From the NCBI GenBank assembly GCA_041287365.1, contig JBEULL010000004.1, forward strand, positions 248,001 to 312,000: a DNA stretch of 64,000 bases. Direction: 5' to 3'. Shown here in pieces: positions 17,782 through 26,396 of the stretch; position 1 is the first letter of the stretch; the number at the start of each line of letters is the position of its first letter. The position numbers and the translations under genes are program-made. The notes below the pieces were generated by a model that made no database searches, was not told where the DNA came from, and worked only from the letters and a program-made list of their open reading frames with translations. The stretch is from JAQVIJ01 sp041287365 (GTDB taxonomy: Bacteria; Desulfobacterota; Dissulfuribacteria; Dissulfuribacterales; DYLC01).

Positions 17782-18762
17782 CTATTTCTTTTTAGGAGCT
17801 GGAGCCGCTTTCGATTGAGCTGCCTCCGGCGTGCCTGGGGCTCCTGCCGATGCGGGGGGCTTACCTGTTTCATCGATAGCGGCTTCATTTATCTTGACAG
17901 GGTACTGTTTTTTAAGATTCAGCAGCAGTGCGTCCAGGGCCTCTCTCCTCTTCTGATTGAGGAGGTTCTGTTTCACCTGTTCTTTTACCTCGTCAAATGA
18001 CTTCTCATGGGCATCTTTTTTCTCAAACACCTTGATGAGGTGGTAGCCGAAGGGCGTCTTCACAGGCTGGCTGACCTCACCTACTTTTAGAGAAAAGGCT
18101 GCTGCTTCGAACTCCGGCACCATGCGACCTTTGGAGAAAAAGCCCAGATCACCGCCCTTGGCCTTGGAGCCGGGATCGTCGGACATCTCTTGGGCCAGCT
18201 TAGCAAAGTCAGCACCGCCATCCAGCTTCTTTTTGATATCCTTAATCTTAGCCTCCGCCTCTTTCCATGCCTTTTCATCGGCGTCTTGTGGAACCTTTAT
18301 GAGTATATGACTGGCCTTTACGGATTCGGGCTCACTGAACTCGGCCTTGTTTTTCTCATAGTATGCCTTTACATCGGCATCCGTTACATTGACCTTTTTT
18401 TCGATCTCCTTCATTACATATTCTTGAGCGAGAATGAAGGTTCTGGCCTCGTCCAGCTTGTTTTTGATGGAAGGATCCTGGTCCAACTTAGTTTTTTGCG
18501 CCTCCAGGGCCAGCAGATTGGTGTCAACCCATCTTGCCACGAACTGTTGTTTGATCTGTGGATTTTGGGCGAGCATCATCTGCATCTGCGGCGGCAAATT
18601 GGCGATCTGTTCCTCCAAAACCTTTGCCTCCAGCTTCTTGCCGCCGACCTCGGCCAAGACCGCATTCTTGTCCGATGCGATACTATGAGTTGAAAACGTG
18701 GCTACGCACATAAGCGCTGTGCAAGAGATGGTAAGGGGTTTGAGCCAGGATGTCTTTTTCAT
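17782..18762 (-). CDS. Periplasmic parvulin-type peptidyl-prolyl isomerase
   Basis: Folding factor of the PpiC/SurA/PrsA type, 326 residues. It has a signal peptide (LKPLTISCTALMCVATFSTHS), a SurA-like N-terminal helical region, then the rotamase domain from ESVKASHILIKV to GEVSQPVKTPFGYHLIKVFEK. The C-terminal tail is Ala/Pro/Lys rich (residues ~300-326), low-complexity and probably disordered. GGAG stands before the start. It likely helps outer-membrane protein folding alongside DegP encoded downstream. Confidence 0.9.
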   Translation of the reverse strand: MKKTSWLKPLTISCTALMCVATFSTHSIASDKNAVLAEVGGKKLEAKVLEEQIANLPPQMQMMLAQNPQIKQQFVARWVDTNLLALEAQKTKLDQDPSIKNKLDEARTFILAQEYVMKEIEKKVNVTDADVKAYYEKNKAEFSEPESVKASHILIKVPQDADEKAWKEAEAKIKDIKKKLDGGADFAKLAQEMSDDPGSKAKGGDLGFFSKGRMVPEFEAAAFSLKVGEVSQPVKTPFGYHLIKVFEKKDAHEKSFDEVKEQVKQNLLNQKRREALDALLLNLKKQYPVKINEAAIDETGKPPASAGAPGTPEAAQSKAAPAPKKK

Positions 18763-18790
18763 TTGTTCTCCTTTATTTTATGCTGATCTT

Positions 18791-19615
18791 TCAGCAGATT
18801 TTGGTGCGTGAGTTATATATTCCAGGACCTGCCGTGGTATTGGGATAGACCACGGTATTTGGCCCTATGATGGTGCCAGGATTGCATACTGTGTTGCAGC
18901 CTGTCTGTACTCCATCGGCAAAAACAGCCCCGAGTTTTTTTAGGCCAGTATCTATTATCATTTTTTCTATTTTAATCCGTACGGTGCCCGATGTAAAACG
19001 AAAATTAGCAAGTTTTGTGCCCGCACCCAAATTTACATTGCAGCCCAGAATGCTGTCTCCGATGTACGCAAAGTGCCCGGCCTTGGCCCCTCGTAAAAAG
19101 ATGGAATTTTTGACTTCTGTGTCGTGTCCCACCACGCTTTCAGGCCCGATAAAGCAATTTCCTCTCAAATAGGCGCCGTGCCGAATCTCCACATAGTCCT
19201 CCAGAATTATGGGGCCTTTGAGAAAGGCGCATGGTTCTATGGTGACACCTTGGCCGATTTGAATGCGGTCATCTGCAAAAATTGCACCTGCGCACAGAAT
19301 GCTTGCATTACTTATAACCTCTCTATTGGAAGACAGAACGACAGGCCTGCCTCTTTTTGACCACGACAGTTTAAGGCCAGCTTGGCATAGTTCGTCTTCT
19401 GTGAGCCATTGGCCATCAGGCATTAAGACCTGGGTGCTGGTCAGCGGCCTGCCTGTCCTCAGCCTGTTTTTTATGTTGGGATTCAATGTGTCTGTCAGAT
19501 GTTTCGAAAGTCTTGCAAGGGGCTGCCATACGTCGCGCCAGTCGGGCCATTGACTCAGGTCATTGAAGATGGAGTGCAGAGTCGTAGGTATCTCTGTAAA
19601 AAACGGTATCGTCAT
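18791..19615 (-). CDS. Left-handed beta-helix acyl/nucleotidyltransferase-like protein (GlmU C-terminal type)
   Basis: 274 residues. Residues ~100-250 show imperfect hexapeptide repeats (IGQGVTIEPCAFLKGPIILEDY, IGPESVVGHDTEVKNS), which form a left-handed beta-helix as in the C-terminal half of GlmU and sugar nucleotidyltransferase-like proteins. No N-terminal nucleotidyltransferase signature is present; the first ~90 residues are unlike GlmU and include WLTEDELCQAGL. It is therefore a GlmU-like acyltransferase homologue, not a full bifunctional GlmU. It is followed after 28 bp by the parvulin gene. Confidence 0.75.
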   Translation of the reverse strand: MTIPFFTEIPTTLHSIFNDLSQWPDWRDVWQPLARLSKHLTDTLNPNIKNRLRTGRPLTSTQVLMPDGQWLTEDELCQAGLKLSWSKRGRPVVLSSNREVISNASILCAGAIFADDRIQIGQGVTIEPCAFLKGPIILEDYVEIRHGAYLRGNCFIGPESVVGHDTEVKNSIFLRGAKAGHFAYIGDSILGCNVNLGAGTKLANFRFTSGTVRIKIEKMIIDTGLKKLGAVFADGVQTGCNTVCNPGTIIGPNTVVYPNTTAGPGIYNSRTKIC

Positions 19616-19675
19616 TACTTGTATCCTTTAGTCTCCTTAAACCTAAAACCTTATTTTTATGAGGTCAATAGTTTT

Positions 19676-21163
19676 TTAATCGGTTGCAAGTTGTAATAGT
19701 TTCAAGTTTCTGTAATTCCATTTTTGAGTGACCTGTATGCCGTTTGACTGCAAAAACTCTGTACAGTCCTGTGCAGATGCCCTGGGTACCAGTAAAATCA
19801 CCCTGTTGTTTTGCAGACTGGTCAATTGAATTTGCTCGTCGAGACCAGCTTCGGCTATTCTATTGTCTGTGCGCCATTTGAGGTAACGGATATTTTTGCC
19901 TGTGTAAAATGGAATGCCGTCAATAAAGTTATCGGTAAGGGACCATATCTGTGTGTCGGGCAGTGAGAAAGATGTAAGATGGTGTGCAAGTCTACGCGCA
20001 TCCTGATTAAAGGGTAAATATCCTGCAATCCCTTTGAGTATTATGATCAGGCAACACCAGACAAGCAGCCATTTGGTTAAACGGCTTTGCGGGATATTCG
20101 CCTCTGTCAGGTGTTTGGCGGTCAAAAGACTGAAGGCTGAAAAGACCGGCAGGATGTAGAGAGGAAGTTTGGAACTGGCCAGAGAAAACACGACAAGTGG
20201 CACTAAAAACCAGGCATGGGTCAGAAATAGCCCATCGTCTTTGAAGATACTCCTGGAAAATACATGAGCTCGTGCTTTTTTGAGCAGGATCGCCAGCCAT
20301 GGCATGGTGCCCAGCAAGACTGTTGGAAGATAGATGTAAAATGAGGCAAGAAGACTGCTGTTTCGATGATGCACGTTTCCAACCAGCCTGCCCGTGACCT
20401 GTTCGGTAATGAAGAACTGTAATCGGCTAAAATCATCCAAAATCAGAAGAAGATACCAGAAACCTCCAGTGAGCACGAAGATGCCCAACATCACAGGGCC
20501 GAATGGAAAGAGCTTGAATGCCGTTCTGTGAAACCACCAGAAGATCAGGATTGCTGCCCAGACCGGCAGTATGGCCGGGCCCTTGGTAAGAAAGGCCATG
20601 CCCCAGAACAGCCCCATCAAATATGACCACATGCGGGCCTGCATGCGTGTACTTGCCCTATAGCAGTTTACAAAGGCCCAGATGGCGCACACCTCCCACA
20701 TCACGAGCAGGGTGTCGGTGGTGATGATGTTGGATGACGCAAAGGGTATCAGGCTTGACATGTAGATCATTCCTGCCAGTCTGCCTGTGTAGTCGTTCCA
20801 GAGCTTGGTGCCGATAATCGTCAGCAGGAATGTTGTAATGGCAAAGGCGACGGCATTTGGCAGCCGTGCAGCCCATTCGTTTATGCCAAATACCTTCATG
20901 GAGGCGGCTATGGCCCAGTAGGTAAGAGGTGGTTTGGTAATGTGAGGCCTAAAATCCCGTTGAGGTACTATAAGTTGGCCTGTGATCAGCATTTCTCGAG
21001 CACATTCCGCATATCTGGTTTCATCTTCGTCAAAGAGCCCGCGCGTGCCTTGAAAACATAGGGCAAGTATCAGGGCAAGAAGCAGTATCTTGAAGGGTGA
21101 GTTCGTGAGATGGAGCAAGGGCTGTGGGACTGGGGGTGTAACGGTCGAATTTGTCGTGTTCAT
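19676..21163 (-). CDS. Glycosyltransferase family 39/ArnT-like membrane protein
   Basis: 495-residue polytopic protein. The N-terminal DEDETRYAECAREML motif in the first periplasmic loop, with acidic residues needed for catalysis in ArnT/PMT enzymes, is clear. About eleven hydrophobic helices follow and a small C-terminal periplasmic domain. Such enzymes move sugars from a polyprenyl-phosphate donor to lipid A or other envelope acceptors; the substrate here is unknown. Its start overlaps the end of cbiO by 4 bp, an odd translational coupling of envelope sugar transfer to metal transport. Confidence 0.85.
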   Translation of the reverse strand: MNTTNSTVTPPVPQPLLHLTNSPFKILLLALILALCFQGTRGLFDEDETRYAECAREMLITGQLIVPQRDFRPHITKPPLTYWAIAASMKVFGINEWAARLPNAVAFAITTFLLTIIGTKLWNDYTGRLAGMIYMSSLIPFASSNIITTDTLLVMWEVCAIWAFVNCYRASTRMQARMWSYLMGLFWGMAFLTKGPAILPVWAAILIFWWFHRTAFKLFPFGPVMLGIFVLTGGFWYLLLILDDFSRLQFFITEQVTGRLVGNVHHRNSSLLASFYIYLPTVLLGTMPWLAILLKKARAHVFSRSIFKDDGLFLTHAWFLVPLVVFSLASSKLPLYILPVFSAFSLLTAKHLTEANIPQSRLTKWLLVWCCLIIILKGIAGYLPFNQDARRLAHHLTSFSLPDTQIWSLTDNFIDGIPFYTGKNIRYLKWRTDNRIAEAGLDEQIQLTSLQNNRVILLVPRASAQDCTEFLQSNGIQVTQKWNYRNLKLLQLATD

Positions 21164-21921
21164 AAGTGTATTTTGGGATTGCAGACAGGGCAGCCTTGCA
21201 GGCGTAAAGGTCGTTCCAAGTGGCTTTTTTGCAGCAGTTCGTCATTATTAAATATGTTTAGAGTGAGGCCATCTGCTACGATTTGGCCATTATGTAGCAC
21301 TATTGTGCGTTCACAGAGGTCCATGGCCATATCTAAGTCATGGGTTGCCAGAATCTTGGTGTGCTTAAAGGAGGCCAGAAGCTCTATGAGTATTTTGCGT
21401 CCGCGCGGGTCCAGACCTGTGCCTGGCTCATCCAACACCAGGATATCCGGTTCCATTGTCAGTACCGAGGCTATGGCCACACGGCGTTTTTCACCACCGG
21501 ATATATGATGGGAGAGACGCTTTTTAAGATGCAGGGCACCTACTTGTATCAATGCCTGTTCCACCCGTGCGTTGACCTCTTCGAGTGGAAGCCCTAAGTT
21601 AAGGGGGCCGAATGCCACGTCTTCTTCAACTGTGGGCATGAAGAGCTGGTCATCCGGATCCTGAAATACCATGCCGACGGTGCGGCGTATGTGTGCAATG
21701 GTCTGTCTGGTAAGAGGCATGTCGCCTATGCGGATTTGGCCCTTTTGGGGCGTGAGATAGCCGTTCAAGTGCATTAAAAGTGTGGATTTGCCGGCGCCGT
21801 TTGCACCCACCACGGCCACTGATTCCCCGTGTGTTATACGGAAAGAAACGCTGTTTAATGCGGTGGTGCCGTCTGCATAACGATAATGCAGGTCCTTTAC
21901 CTCTACGATGTGATGACTCAT
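21160..21921 (-). CDS. cbiO: Energy-coupling ATPase of a cobalt/nickel ECF transporter
   Basis: 253-residue ABC ATPase: Walker A GANGAGKSTLLMHL, Q-loop MVFQDPDDQLF, signature HHISGGEKRRVAIA, Walker B ILVLDEPGTGLD and switch His ATHDLDM. The DPDDQLF Q-loop is typical of ECF A-components. ATG 21921 overlaps the cbiQ stop by 4 bp; the longer frame from 22038 would read inside cbiQ and is rejected. It works with CbiQ and the divergent CbiM. Confidence 0.93.
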   Translation of the reverse strand: MSHHIVEVKDLHYRYADGTTALNSVSFRITHGESVAVVGANGAGKSTLLMHLNGYLTPQKGQIRIGDMPLTRQTIAHIRRTVGMVFQDPDDQLFMPTVEEDVAFGPLNLGLPLEEVNARVEQALIQVGALHLKKRLSHHISGGEKRRVAIASVLTMEPDILVLDEPGTGLDPRGRKILIELLASFKHTKILATHDLDMAMDLCERTIVLHNGQIVADGLTLNIFNNDELLQKSHLERPLRLQGCPVCNPKIHL

Positions 21922-22745
21922 GTCAGGAAGAACGCCCCTATCCGTCTGATCGTATTGGATGGGAGGCCTGTGTGAAACAGGAAGAAGATTGCGGACCAGG
22001 CTGCCACAAAGAGTATATCGGTATTTTTTATAATACAAGGCTTCAAAAGATGTATCTCTCCAGTGAATCCTCGTGAAAGCATGGCCGAGTGGATGCGTTG
22101 GGCCCGGTCCATGGAACGCAGCAGGAGTTGCCCCAGCATCGGAATGAAATAACGTAGCTCGGTGCCTCTGCCGTTAAAGCTCCTTAGACTTCGGGCCTGA
22201 ATGAGTTTTGCGGCCTCTTCAGTAAGAATGAATATGTATCTGTGTAACAGCATGAGTTGTATTACAAATAGTTTAGGGATGCCCAGCCGTCTAAGACTAT
22301 TACAGATTTCATGAAATGGCGTGGTGGCTATGAGCAAAAGGCTGGCGGTTACGCAAAGAAGCATTCGTAAAAAGATAGATATGAAGGATACAACCCCGCC
22401 GGTGATGTATATATTCCCCAGTTGCAATATGGGTGTTGAGTCGAAAAAGGGGTTCAGAATGCCCACAAACAGGGTAAAGGGCGCAGCTAACAAGATTTTA
22501 TGTAGAATCACGCGTGTCGGAAGGTCTGCCATGACCAGGATGGTGATCGGAAATATGAAGTATGGAATGAGGGGCAGAATGGCATAGCGGTTATAGGAGG
22601 TCACGAAGACAATGAAGATAAGTGTGGTCAGGAGTTTGGCCGTAGGGTTTGTTCTGTGTACAGACGTATCCTTCTGGGCAAGTAGGTCGAGAATGCGGAA
22701 ATCAAGTGAGTTGGAAAGAGTCGTAATTTTAAGTCCTCGTTGCAT
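21918..22745 (-). CDS. cbiQ: Cobalt/nickel ECF transporter transmembrane coupling protein
   Basis: 275-residue membrane T-component. It has several hydrophobic helices and the two conserved coupling motifs with Ala-Arg-Gly-like character, here QARSLRSFNG and HSAMLSRGFTG, which contact the ATPase. It forms a translationally coupled pair with cbiO, while cbiM reads divergently 289 bp away. The C-terminus ends in hydrophobic helix FVAAWSAIFFLFHTGL. Confidence 0.88.
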   Translation of the reverse strand: MQRGLKITTLSNSLDFRILDLLAQKDTSVHRTNPTAKLLTTLIFIVFVTSYNRYAILPLIPYFIFPITILVMADLPTRVILHKILLAAPFTLFVGILNPFFDSTPILQLGNIYITGGVVSFISIFLRMLLCVTASLLLIATTPFHEICNSLRRLGIPKLFVIQLMLLHRYIFILTEEAAKLIQARSLRSFNGRGTELRYFIPMLGQLLLRSMDRAQRIHSAMLSRGFTGEIHLLKPCIIKNTDILFVAAWSAIFFLFHTGLPSNTIRRIGAFFLT

Positions 22746-22912
22746 TATTACTCATTAGAATCTAACTTAAACAACTTCAATGTGTGAGTCAAGGCTAAAG
22801 CAGCATATCGATGGTAAATGTAAAACAGAAACAGGTGCTGTTGTGAAGCCATGAGTGATATTTCAGATAGGGCGATTATAAATTTTAATGAGTTCCGTTT
22901 TTCAACTACCCT

Positions 22913-22927
22913 ACACAATTGTTGTGT
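22913..22927. promoter_or_regulatory. Inverted repeat in the cbiQ-cbiM divergent region
   Basis: ACACAA-TTG-TTGTGT forms a perfect 6-3-6 inverted repeat midway between the divergent cbiQ and cbiM genes, a suitable place for a shared metal-responsive operator. I saw no B12-riboswitch consensus in 22746-23034. Confidence 0.35.
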
Positions 22928-23034
22928 CCTTCCGTCTTGACGATAAGTTCCTCCTATGGTATGAAAAAAAATAAAAACGTATTACAAATGTGTGCAGATG
23001 AACGCACTGTTTGTGACATGAAAGGAGATCTGTC

Positions 23035-24102
23035 ATGCACATGTCGGATGCCCTGATTTCGCCTTTGGTGGGCGGGGGTATGTGGGTTGTTTCAACAGGG
23101 ATTATCGCATATTGCTCCAGACGCCTTAGGGAGACCATGAACGATGCGATCGTGCCTCTGATGGGGGTGTTGGGCGCCTTTGTGTTTGCTGCCCAGATGA
23201 TCAATTTTACTATTCCCGGCACTGGTTCCAGCGGTCATCTCACCGGTGGTTTGCTTTTGGCCGTGCTTTTGGGGCCTTATGCGGCCTTTTTGGTTATGGC
23301 GTCTATCATTACAATACAGGCCCTGTTGTTTGCGGACGGCGGGTTGTTGGCCCTGGGTTGCAATATCTTCAATATGGCATTTCCTGCCTGTTTCATAGCC
23401 TATCCCCTGATATACCGCCCCATTGCCGGTGGGGCCAATCCTTCTAACTTGCGGTTGCTTTTTGGCTCGGTTGCGGCTGCCATGCTTGCCCTTCAGATAG
23501 GGGCTTTCGGTGTGGTGCTTGAGACTCTGCTTTCAGGTATTTCAGAGCTGCCTTTTACGACCTTTGTGCTCTTCATGCAGCCAATTCACCTGGCGATAGG
23601 TGTGGTGGAGGGCGTGGTGACAGCAGGGGTGATGGGCTTTTTGTATCGAGTCCGGCCTGAGCTTTTTGCCTCCGATTGTCATAACGATCGGGTTCGAGTA
23701 TCAAAACCCTTGCTTGCAGGCTTTGCTGTGGTGGCTTTTTTGACGGCTGGCGTTTTCTCCTGGTTCGCTTCCACTCATCCGGATGGTTTGGAGTGGTCTA
23801 TAGCCAATGTGGCAGGAAAGGAGGAGCTGGAGGCAGCGAAAGACGGAATTCACGGGCTGTTTTCTACTGTGCAATCCAAATTGGCCTTTATGCCCGATTA
23901 TTCGCTGCCTGAAGAAAAGGAAGAGGGGGCAAAAGATGCCAAGGCAGAGGTAAATGCAGAGGCCGAGAAAAGTAAGAAGGAAACATGGCCTGCTGTAAGT
24001 CCGAGTACTAGTTTGGCTGGCATAATCGGAGGTATAATCACATTATTGGTAGTAAGTGCAGCCGGTTTGGTGTTGAAGCGGGGTATCGCCAAAAATGCAT
24101 GA
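23035..24102 (+). CDS. cbiM: Cobalt/nickel ECF transporter substrate-binding protein with fused PDGLE domain (CbiMN/NikMN type)
   Basis: 355 residues. The N-terminus MHMSDALISPLVGG carries the His-containing metal site close to residue 1, as required in CbiM/NikM. Seven or so membrane helices are followed by a C-terminal PDGLE module (HPDGLEWSIANV near residue 245), a charged Glu/Lys-rich linker and a final membrane helix (SLAGIIGGIITLLVV). The PDGLE part replaces a separate CbiN/NikN. AAAGGAGATCTGTC precedes the ATG. Cobalt and nickel cannot be told apart; corrinoid genes elsewhere would favour cobalt. Confidence 0.9.
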   Translation: MHMSDALISPLVGGGMWVVSTGIIAYCSRRLRETMNDAIVPLMGVLGAFVFAAQMINFTIPGTGSSGHLTGGLLLAVLLGPYAAFLVMASIITIQALLFADGGLLALGCNIFNMAFPACFIAYPLIYRPIAGGANPSNLRLLFGSVAAAMLALQIGAFGVVLETLLSGISELPFTTFVLFMQPIHLAIGVVEGVVTAGVMGFLYRVRPELFASDCHNDRVRVSKPLLAGFAVVAFLTAGVFSWFASTHPDGLEWSIANVAGKEELEAAKDGIHGLFSTVQSKLAFMPDYSLPEEKEEGAKDAKAEVNAEAEKSKKETWPAVSPSTSLAGIIGGIITLLVVSAAGLVLKRGIAKNA

Positions 24103-24177
24103 CATGTGATAGATGTGGAGTCGACTTCAGTGGAATAGACACTCGATTCAGCATTGTCCCATGTGGAGCACTGTCAT

Positions 24178-24220
24178 AAAAAAGCGGCAAGAAAGATACC
24201 GTTGGGGTCTTTCTTGCCGC
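24178..24220 (-). terminator. Terminator of the proline-rich secreted protein gene
   Basis: A perfect 13-bp stem (GCGGCAAGAAAGA at 24184-24196 with 24208-24220) is followed on the minus strand by six T residues (24178-24183). It can also act on cbiM transcripts from the left. Confidence 0.85.
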
Positions 24221-24255
24221 TTGTCGATTCAGTGAGCAGTCTTGGAAGTTTTTTG

Positions 24256-24627
24256 TTATCTGCAGGGAACTCGTCTTCTCATGGGATAGTCGTATCGATA
24301 CCAGTAGCGGTACCCATATGCATCTATCCGCCATTCTCCTTCTGCAACCTCATAGCAGATCTCATGAGGCGGTGGAGGTGGTGGCGGAGGAGTGCAATAC
24401 GAGTAATAATTTGTCTGATGATAGACTGGCGGCGGCGGTGGTGGAGCCGCATAATATGGCTGCGGTCTTATGATGTCATAGATCAGACTTCCTACCACGA
24501 CTCCGCCTACAACAGGCCAAAATACTCGGCCGCCACCGCCGTGATGCCGATTCCAAGCAAGTACCGGAGCGGCATTGACAGCATACAATGTGATGGCAGC
24601 CAATAACAACAGGATTATTTTTTTCAT
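24256..24627 (-). CDS. Small secreted proline/tyrosine-rich protein
   Basis: 123 residues. A clear signal peptide (MKKIILLLLAAITLYAVNAAPVLA) is followed by a His/Gly stretch, a short hydrophobic segment (VFWPVVGGVVVGSLIYDII), two polyproline tracts with tyrosines, and an aromatic C-terminus (YGYRYWYRYDYP). Similar Pro/Tyr-rich envelope proteins are widespread and uncharacterised. GGAGGCGAAA stands before the ATG at 24627. No function can be assigned. Confidence 0.75.
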   Translation of the reverse strand: MKKIILLLLAAITLYAVNAAPVLAWNRHHGGGGRVFWPVVGGVVVGSLIYDIIRPQPYYAAPPPPPPVYHQTNYYSYCTPPPPPPPPHEICYEVAEGEWRIDAYGYRYWYRYDYPMRRRVPCR

Positions 24628-24995
24628 TTTCGCCTCCTTTTGAGAATGCTGTTGCATTCAAACTTCTGGGCAAGATATGACTCGTTCAATGAAGTTGAAT
24701 ACCTTGAAATGACAAGCATATTTCATACCATTTTTGTATTTCGGCTGGCCTCGCAGCTACAATTGTCAGCCTCTATTTTATAGAAAAATAAGCCTTTTTT
24801 TCCAATGGTGTATAGTATCTTGCATATCCTGCATTTTGATTCTATTGAAGGATGTATGTTTTTGACCAGTTGTGGTTAAAAAATAACATGTTATTTTTGT
24901 TCTTGTGGTAAAAAGATTTATGACCGTATCGGGCGGTCCTTATATCTCATAGGTGCTATAATAAAAAATGAAGAATCGATCTTTTAGAGGTCTAT
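24628..24995. other. AT-rich divergent intergenic region with a 20-bp palindrome
   Basis: 368 bp without a gene, between the secreted protein (minus) and the CoA-binding protein (plus). It holds a perfect palindrome with half-site AAAAATAACA at 24879-24898. A possible promoter for the plus-strand gene overlaps it: TTGACC (24862-24867), 16 bp, TAACAT (24884-24889). The overlap suggests a repressor site, unproven. Confidence 0.45.
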
Positions 24996-25427
24996 ATGAT
25001 TATTGAACAACAAGATGACATTTTTAGGGCGGTTCGTCAGGCCAGGGTCATTGCTGTGGTAGGCATATCGGAGGATCAGGAGCGTCCTAGTTATATGATT
25101 GCCCAGCGCATCATTGCCTACAATCGTTTTAAGGTATATCTGGTGAATCCCATTCATGCCGGCAAGAAAATTTTGGGCCATGAGGTGATTGGAAGTCTTT
25201 TGAATGTGTCTGAGCCCATCGATATCGTGAATGTCTTTCGCAGGCCTAATGCCATAGAGCCCATACTCGAGGATGCCGTCCGGTGTGACGCCCGTCTTGT
25301 ATGGCTTCAGCCCGGGACAGAAAATCTGGAGGTCATCGAAAAATATCAGGATAAAATCGACATCGTATTCAATGCGTGCCTTGGGGTCATGGCAGCAGGG
25401 GCCTTGGCAACGGCAGGAACTGCTTAA
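24996..25427 (+). CDS. CoA-binding domain protein (YccU-like)
   Basis: 143-residue Rossmann-fold protein of the CoA_binding family. The N-terminal ARVIAVVGISEDQERPSYMIA, VYLVNPIHAGKKILG and VFRRPNAIEPILEDAV are characteristic. Members bind CoA or a nucleotide; the physiological role is unclear. AGAGGTCTAT precedes ATG. The last 41 bp overlap the end of the convergent flavodoxin-family gene. Confidence 0.85.
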   Translation: MIIEQQDDIFRAVRQARVIAVVGISEDQERPSYMIAQRIIAYNRFKVYLVNPIHAGKKILGHEVIGSLLNVSEPIDIVNVFRRPNAIEPILEDAVRCDARLVWLQPGTENLEVIEKYQDKIDIVFNACLGVMAAGALATAGTA

Positions 25428-25983
25428 GCGCCCATGCCATATTGATTCCCAAATCCCGCATGGTCTTGATACCCTCTTCGTCCTTCATGACCTCACCCGG
25501 ATTTCTGCCCATTCCTATGTTCCAATAAGAGGAACCAACTACTATCATCTGGCCTATGAGGAAGAAATAGTTTATGGAGCTGAACACATGGGCTGCGCCT
25601 CCGCGCCTTGCAGCCACCACTGCTGCGCCGACTTTACGTTTGAACATGTCGCCATTTGCCCTGGCAACCATGCCGCAGCGTTCGATGAGGGCCTTGGTGT
25701 TGGTCGTGAGGTCTGCAAAGTATGTGGGCGAGCCGATGATGATGCCGTCGGCCTCCAACATCTTTTCGATGTATTTGTTCATGGCATCATCCACCCCCGC
25801 ACAGCGCCTGTCCTTGTTTGCAAAACATTTGTAGCAGGCGATGCAGCCGGAAAGGGGCGTGCCACTCAGCTCGATCATCTCGGTCTCGATGCCTTCCCGC
25901 TCCAGTTCTTCAAAGACGATTTTGATCATCTGGGCTGTGTTGCCACCCTTTCTTGCACTACCGTTAAAGGCGACTACTTTCAT
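25387..25983 (-). CDS. Flavodoxin-family NAD(P)H-dependent FMN reductase (iron-sulfur flavoprotein-like)
   Basis: 198 residues. The flavodoxin-like start MKVVAFNGSARKGGNTAQM binds the FMN phosphate. A compact cysteine motif, CIACYKCFANKDRRCAG, resembles the cluster motif of iron-sulfur flavoproteins. IIIGSPTYFADLTTNTKALIERCG is the second flavin loop. AGGAAGGAGATACATCC precedes the ATG at 25983; the frame from 26037 is an extension. Its C-terminal codons overlap the convergent CoA-binding gene by 41 bp. The substrate is unknown. Confidence 0.85.
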   Translation of the reverse strand: MKVVAFNGSARKGGNTAQMIKIVFEELEREGIETEMIELSGTPLSGCIACYKCFANKDRRCAGVDDAMNKYIEKMLEADGIIIGSPTYFADLTTNTKALIERCGMVARANGDMFKRKVGAAVVAARRGGAAHVFSSINYFFLIGQMIVVGSSYWNIGMGRNPGEVMKDEEGIKTMRDLGINMAWALKQFLPLPRPLLP

Positions 25984-26396
25984 GGATGTATCTCCTTCCT
26001 GAATATCGTGATTGAATTCTAATTTTAAATATATCACTTTTTTTCGCTACATTCCATATTCACCGCTCATTTTTTGTCTGTTATCAGAGTGCTAAACTCT
26101 ATGGCAAGCCATCTTAAGATGCGGTATGATATTTACCTTTCTTATCAGATCGAATCCTTGCATGGATTGTGAGTGCCGTATAAACATCATTGAATAACAC
26201 AATGTTGGCTTCATTGGTTTTGCCTTATTGCAATGTCGAGAATGGGGGCGGTGGGATTGCTTCGCTTTGCTCGTAACGACGGCGAGAACGATGGTCATTG
26301 CGAGCCTGCCGTCAGGCAGGTGTGGCAATCTCATGGAGTTTTTGAAAAGGATTTTCCCGTATTGATAGAATATTATGATAAAAAAGAGGTGCGATT
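25984..26396. other. Intergenic region carrying an interspersed repeat
   Basis: 413 bp without a convincing gene, between the divergent flavodoxin-family and 3-hydroxyisobutyrate-dehydrogenase-family genes. The left half is AT rich and unremarkable. The right half carries the repeat listed separately at 26251-26336. Confidence 0.6.
26251..26336. repeat. REP-like interspersed palindromic repeat
   Basis: The ends GTGGGATTGC and GGCAATCTCA are inverted, and a hairpin CCTGCC-GTCA-GGCAGG lies inside. The text GATTGCTTCG...CATTGCGAG belongs to a repeat type seen in many bacterial genomes, which often produces spurious ORFs. Here it yields an 80-codon minus-strand frame (26092-26334) that I do not accept as a gene. 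Confidence 0.6.

Noticed and set aside
22746..23034. Cobalamin riboswitch before cbiM or cbiQ
   Set aside because: No B12-box-like or GCCACTG consensus was found by eye; only a short inverted repeat is present.
26092..26334. 80-codon minus-strand frame
   Set aside because: Produced by an interspersed palindromic repeat; the peptide is the typical spurious translation of such repeats.
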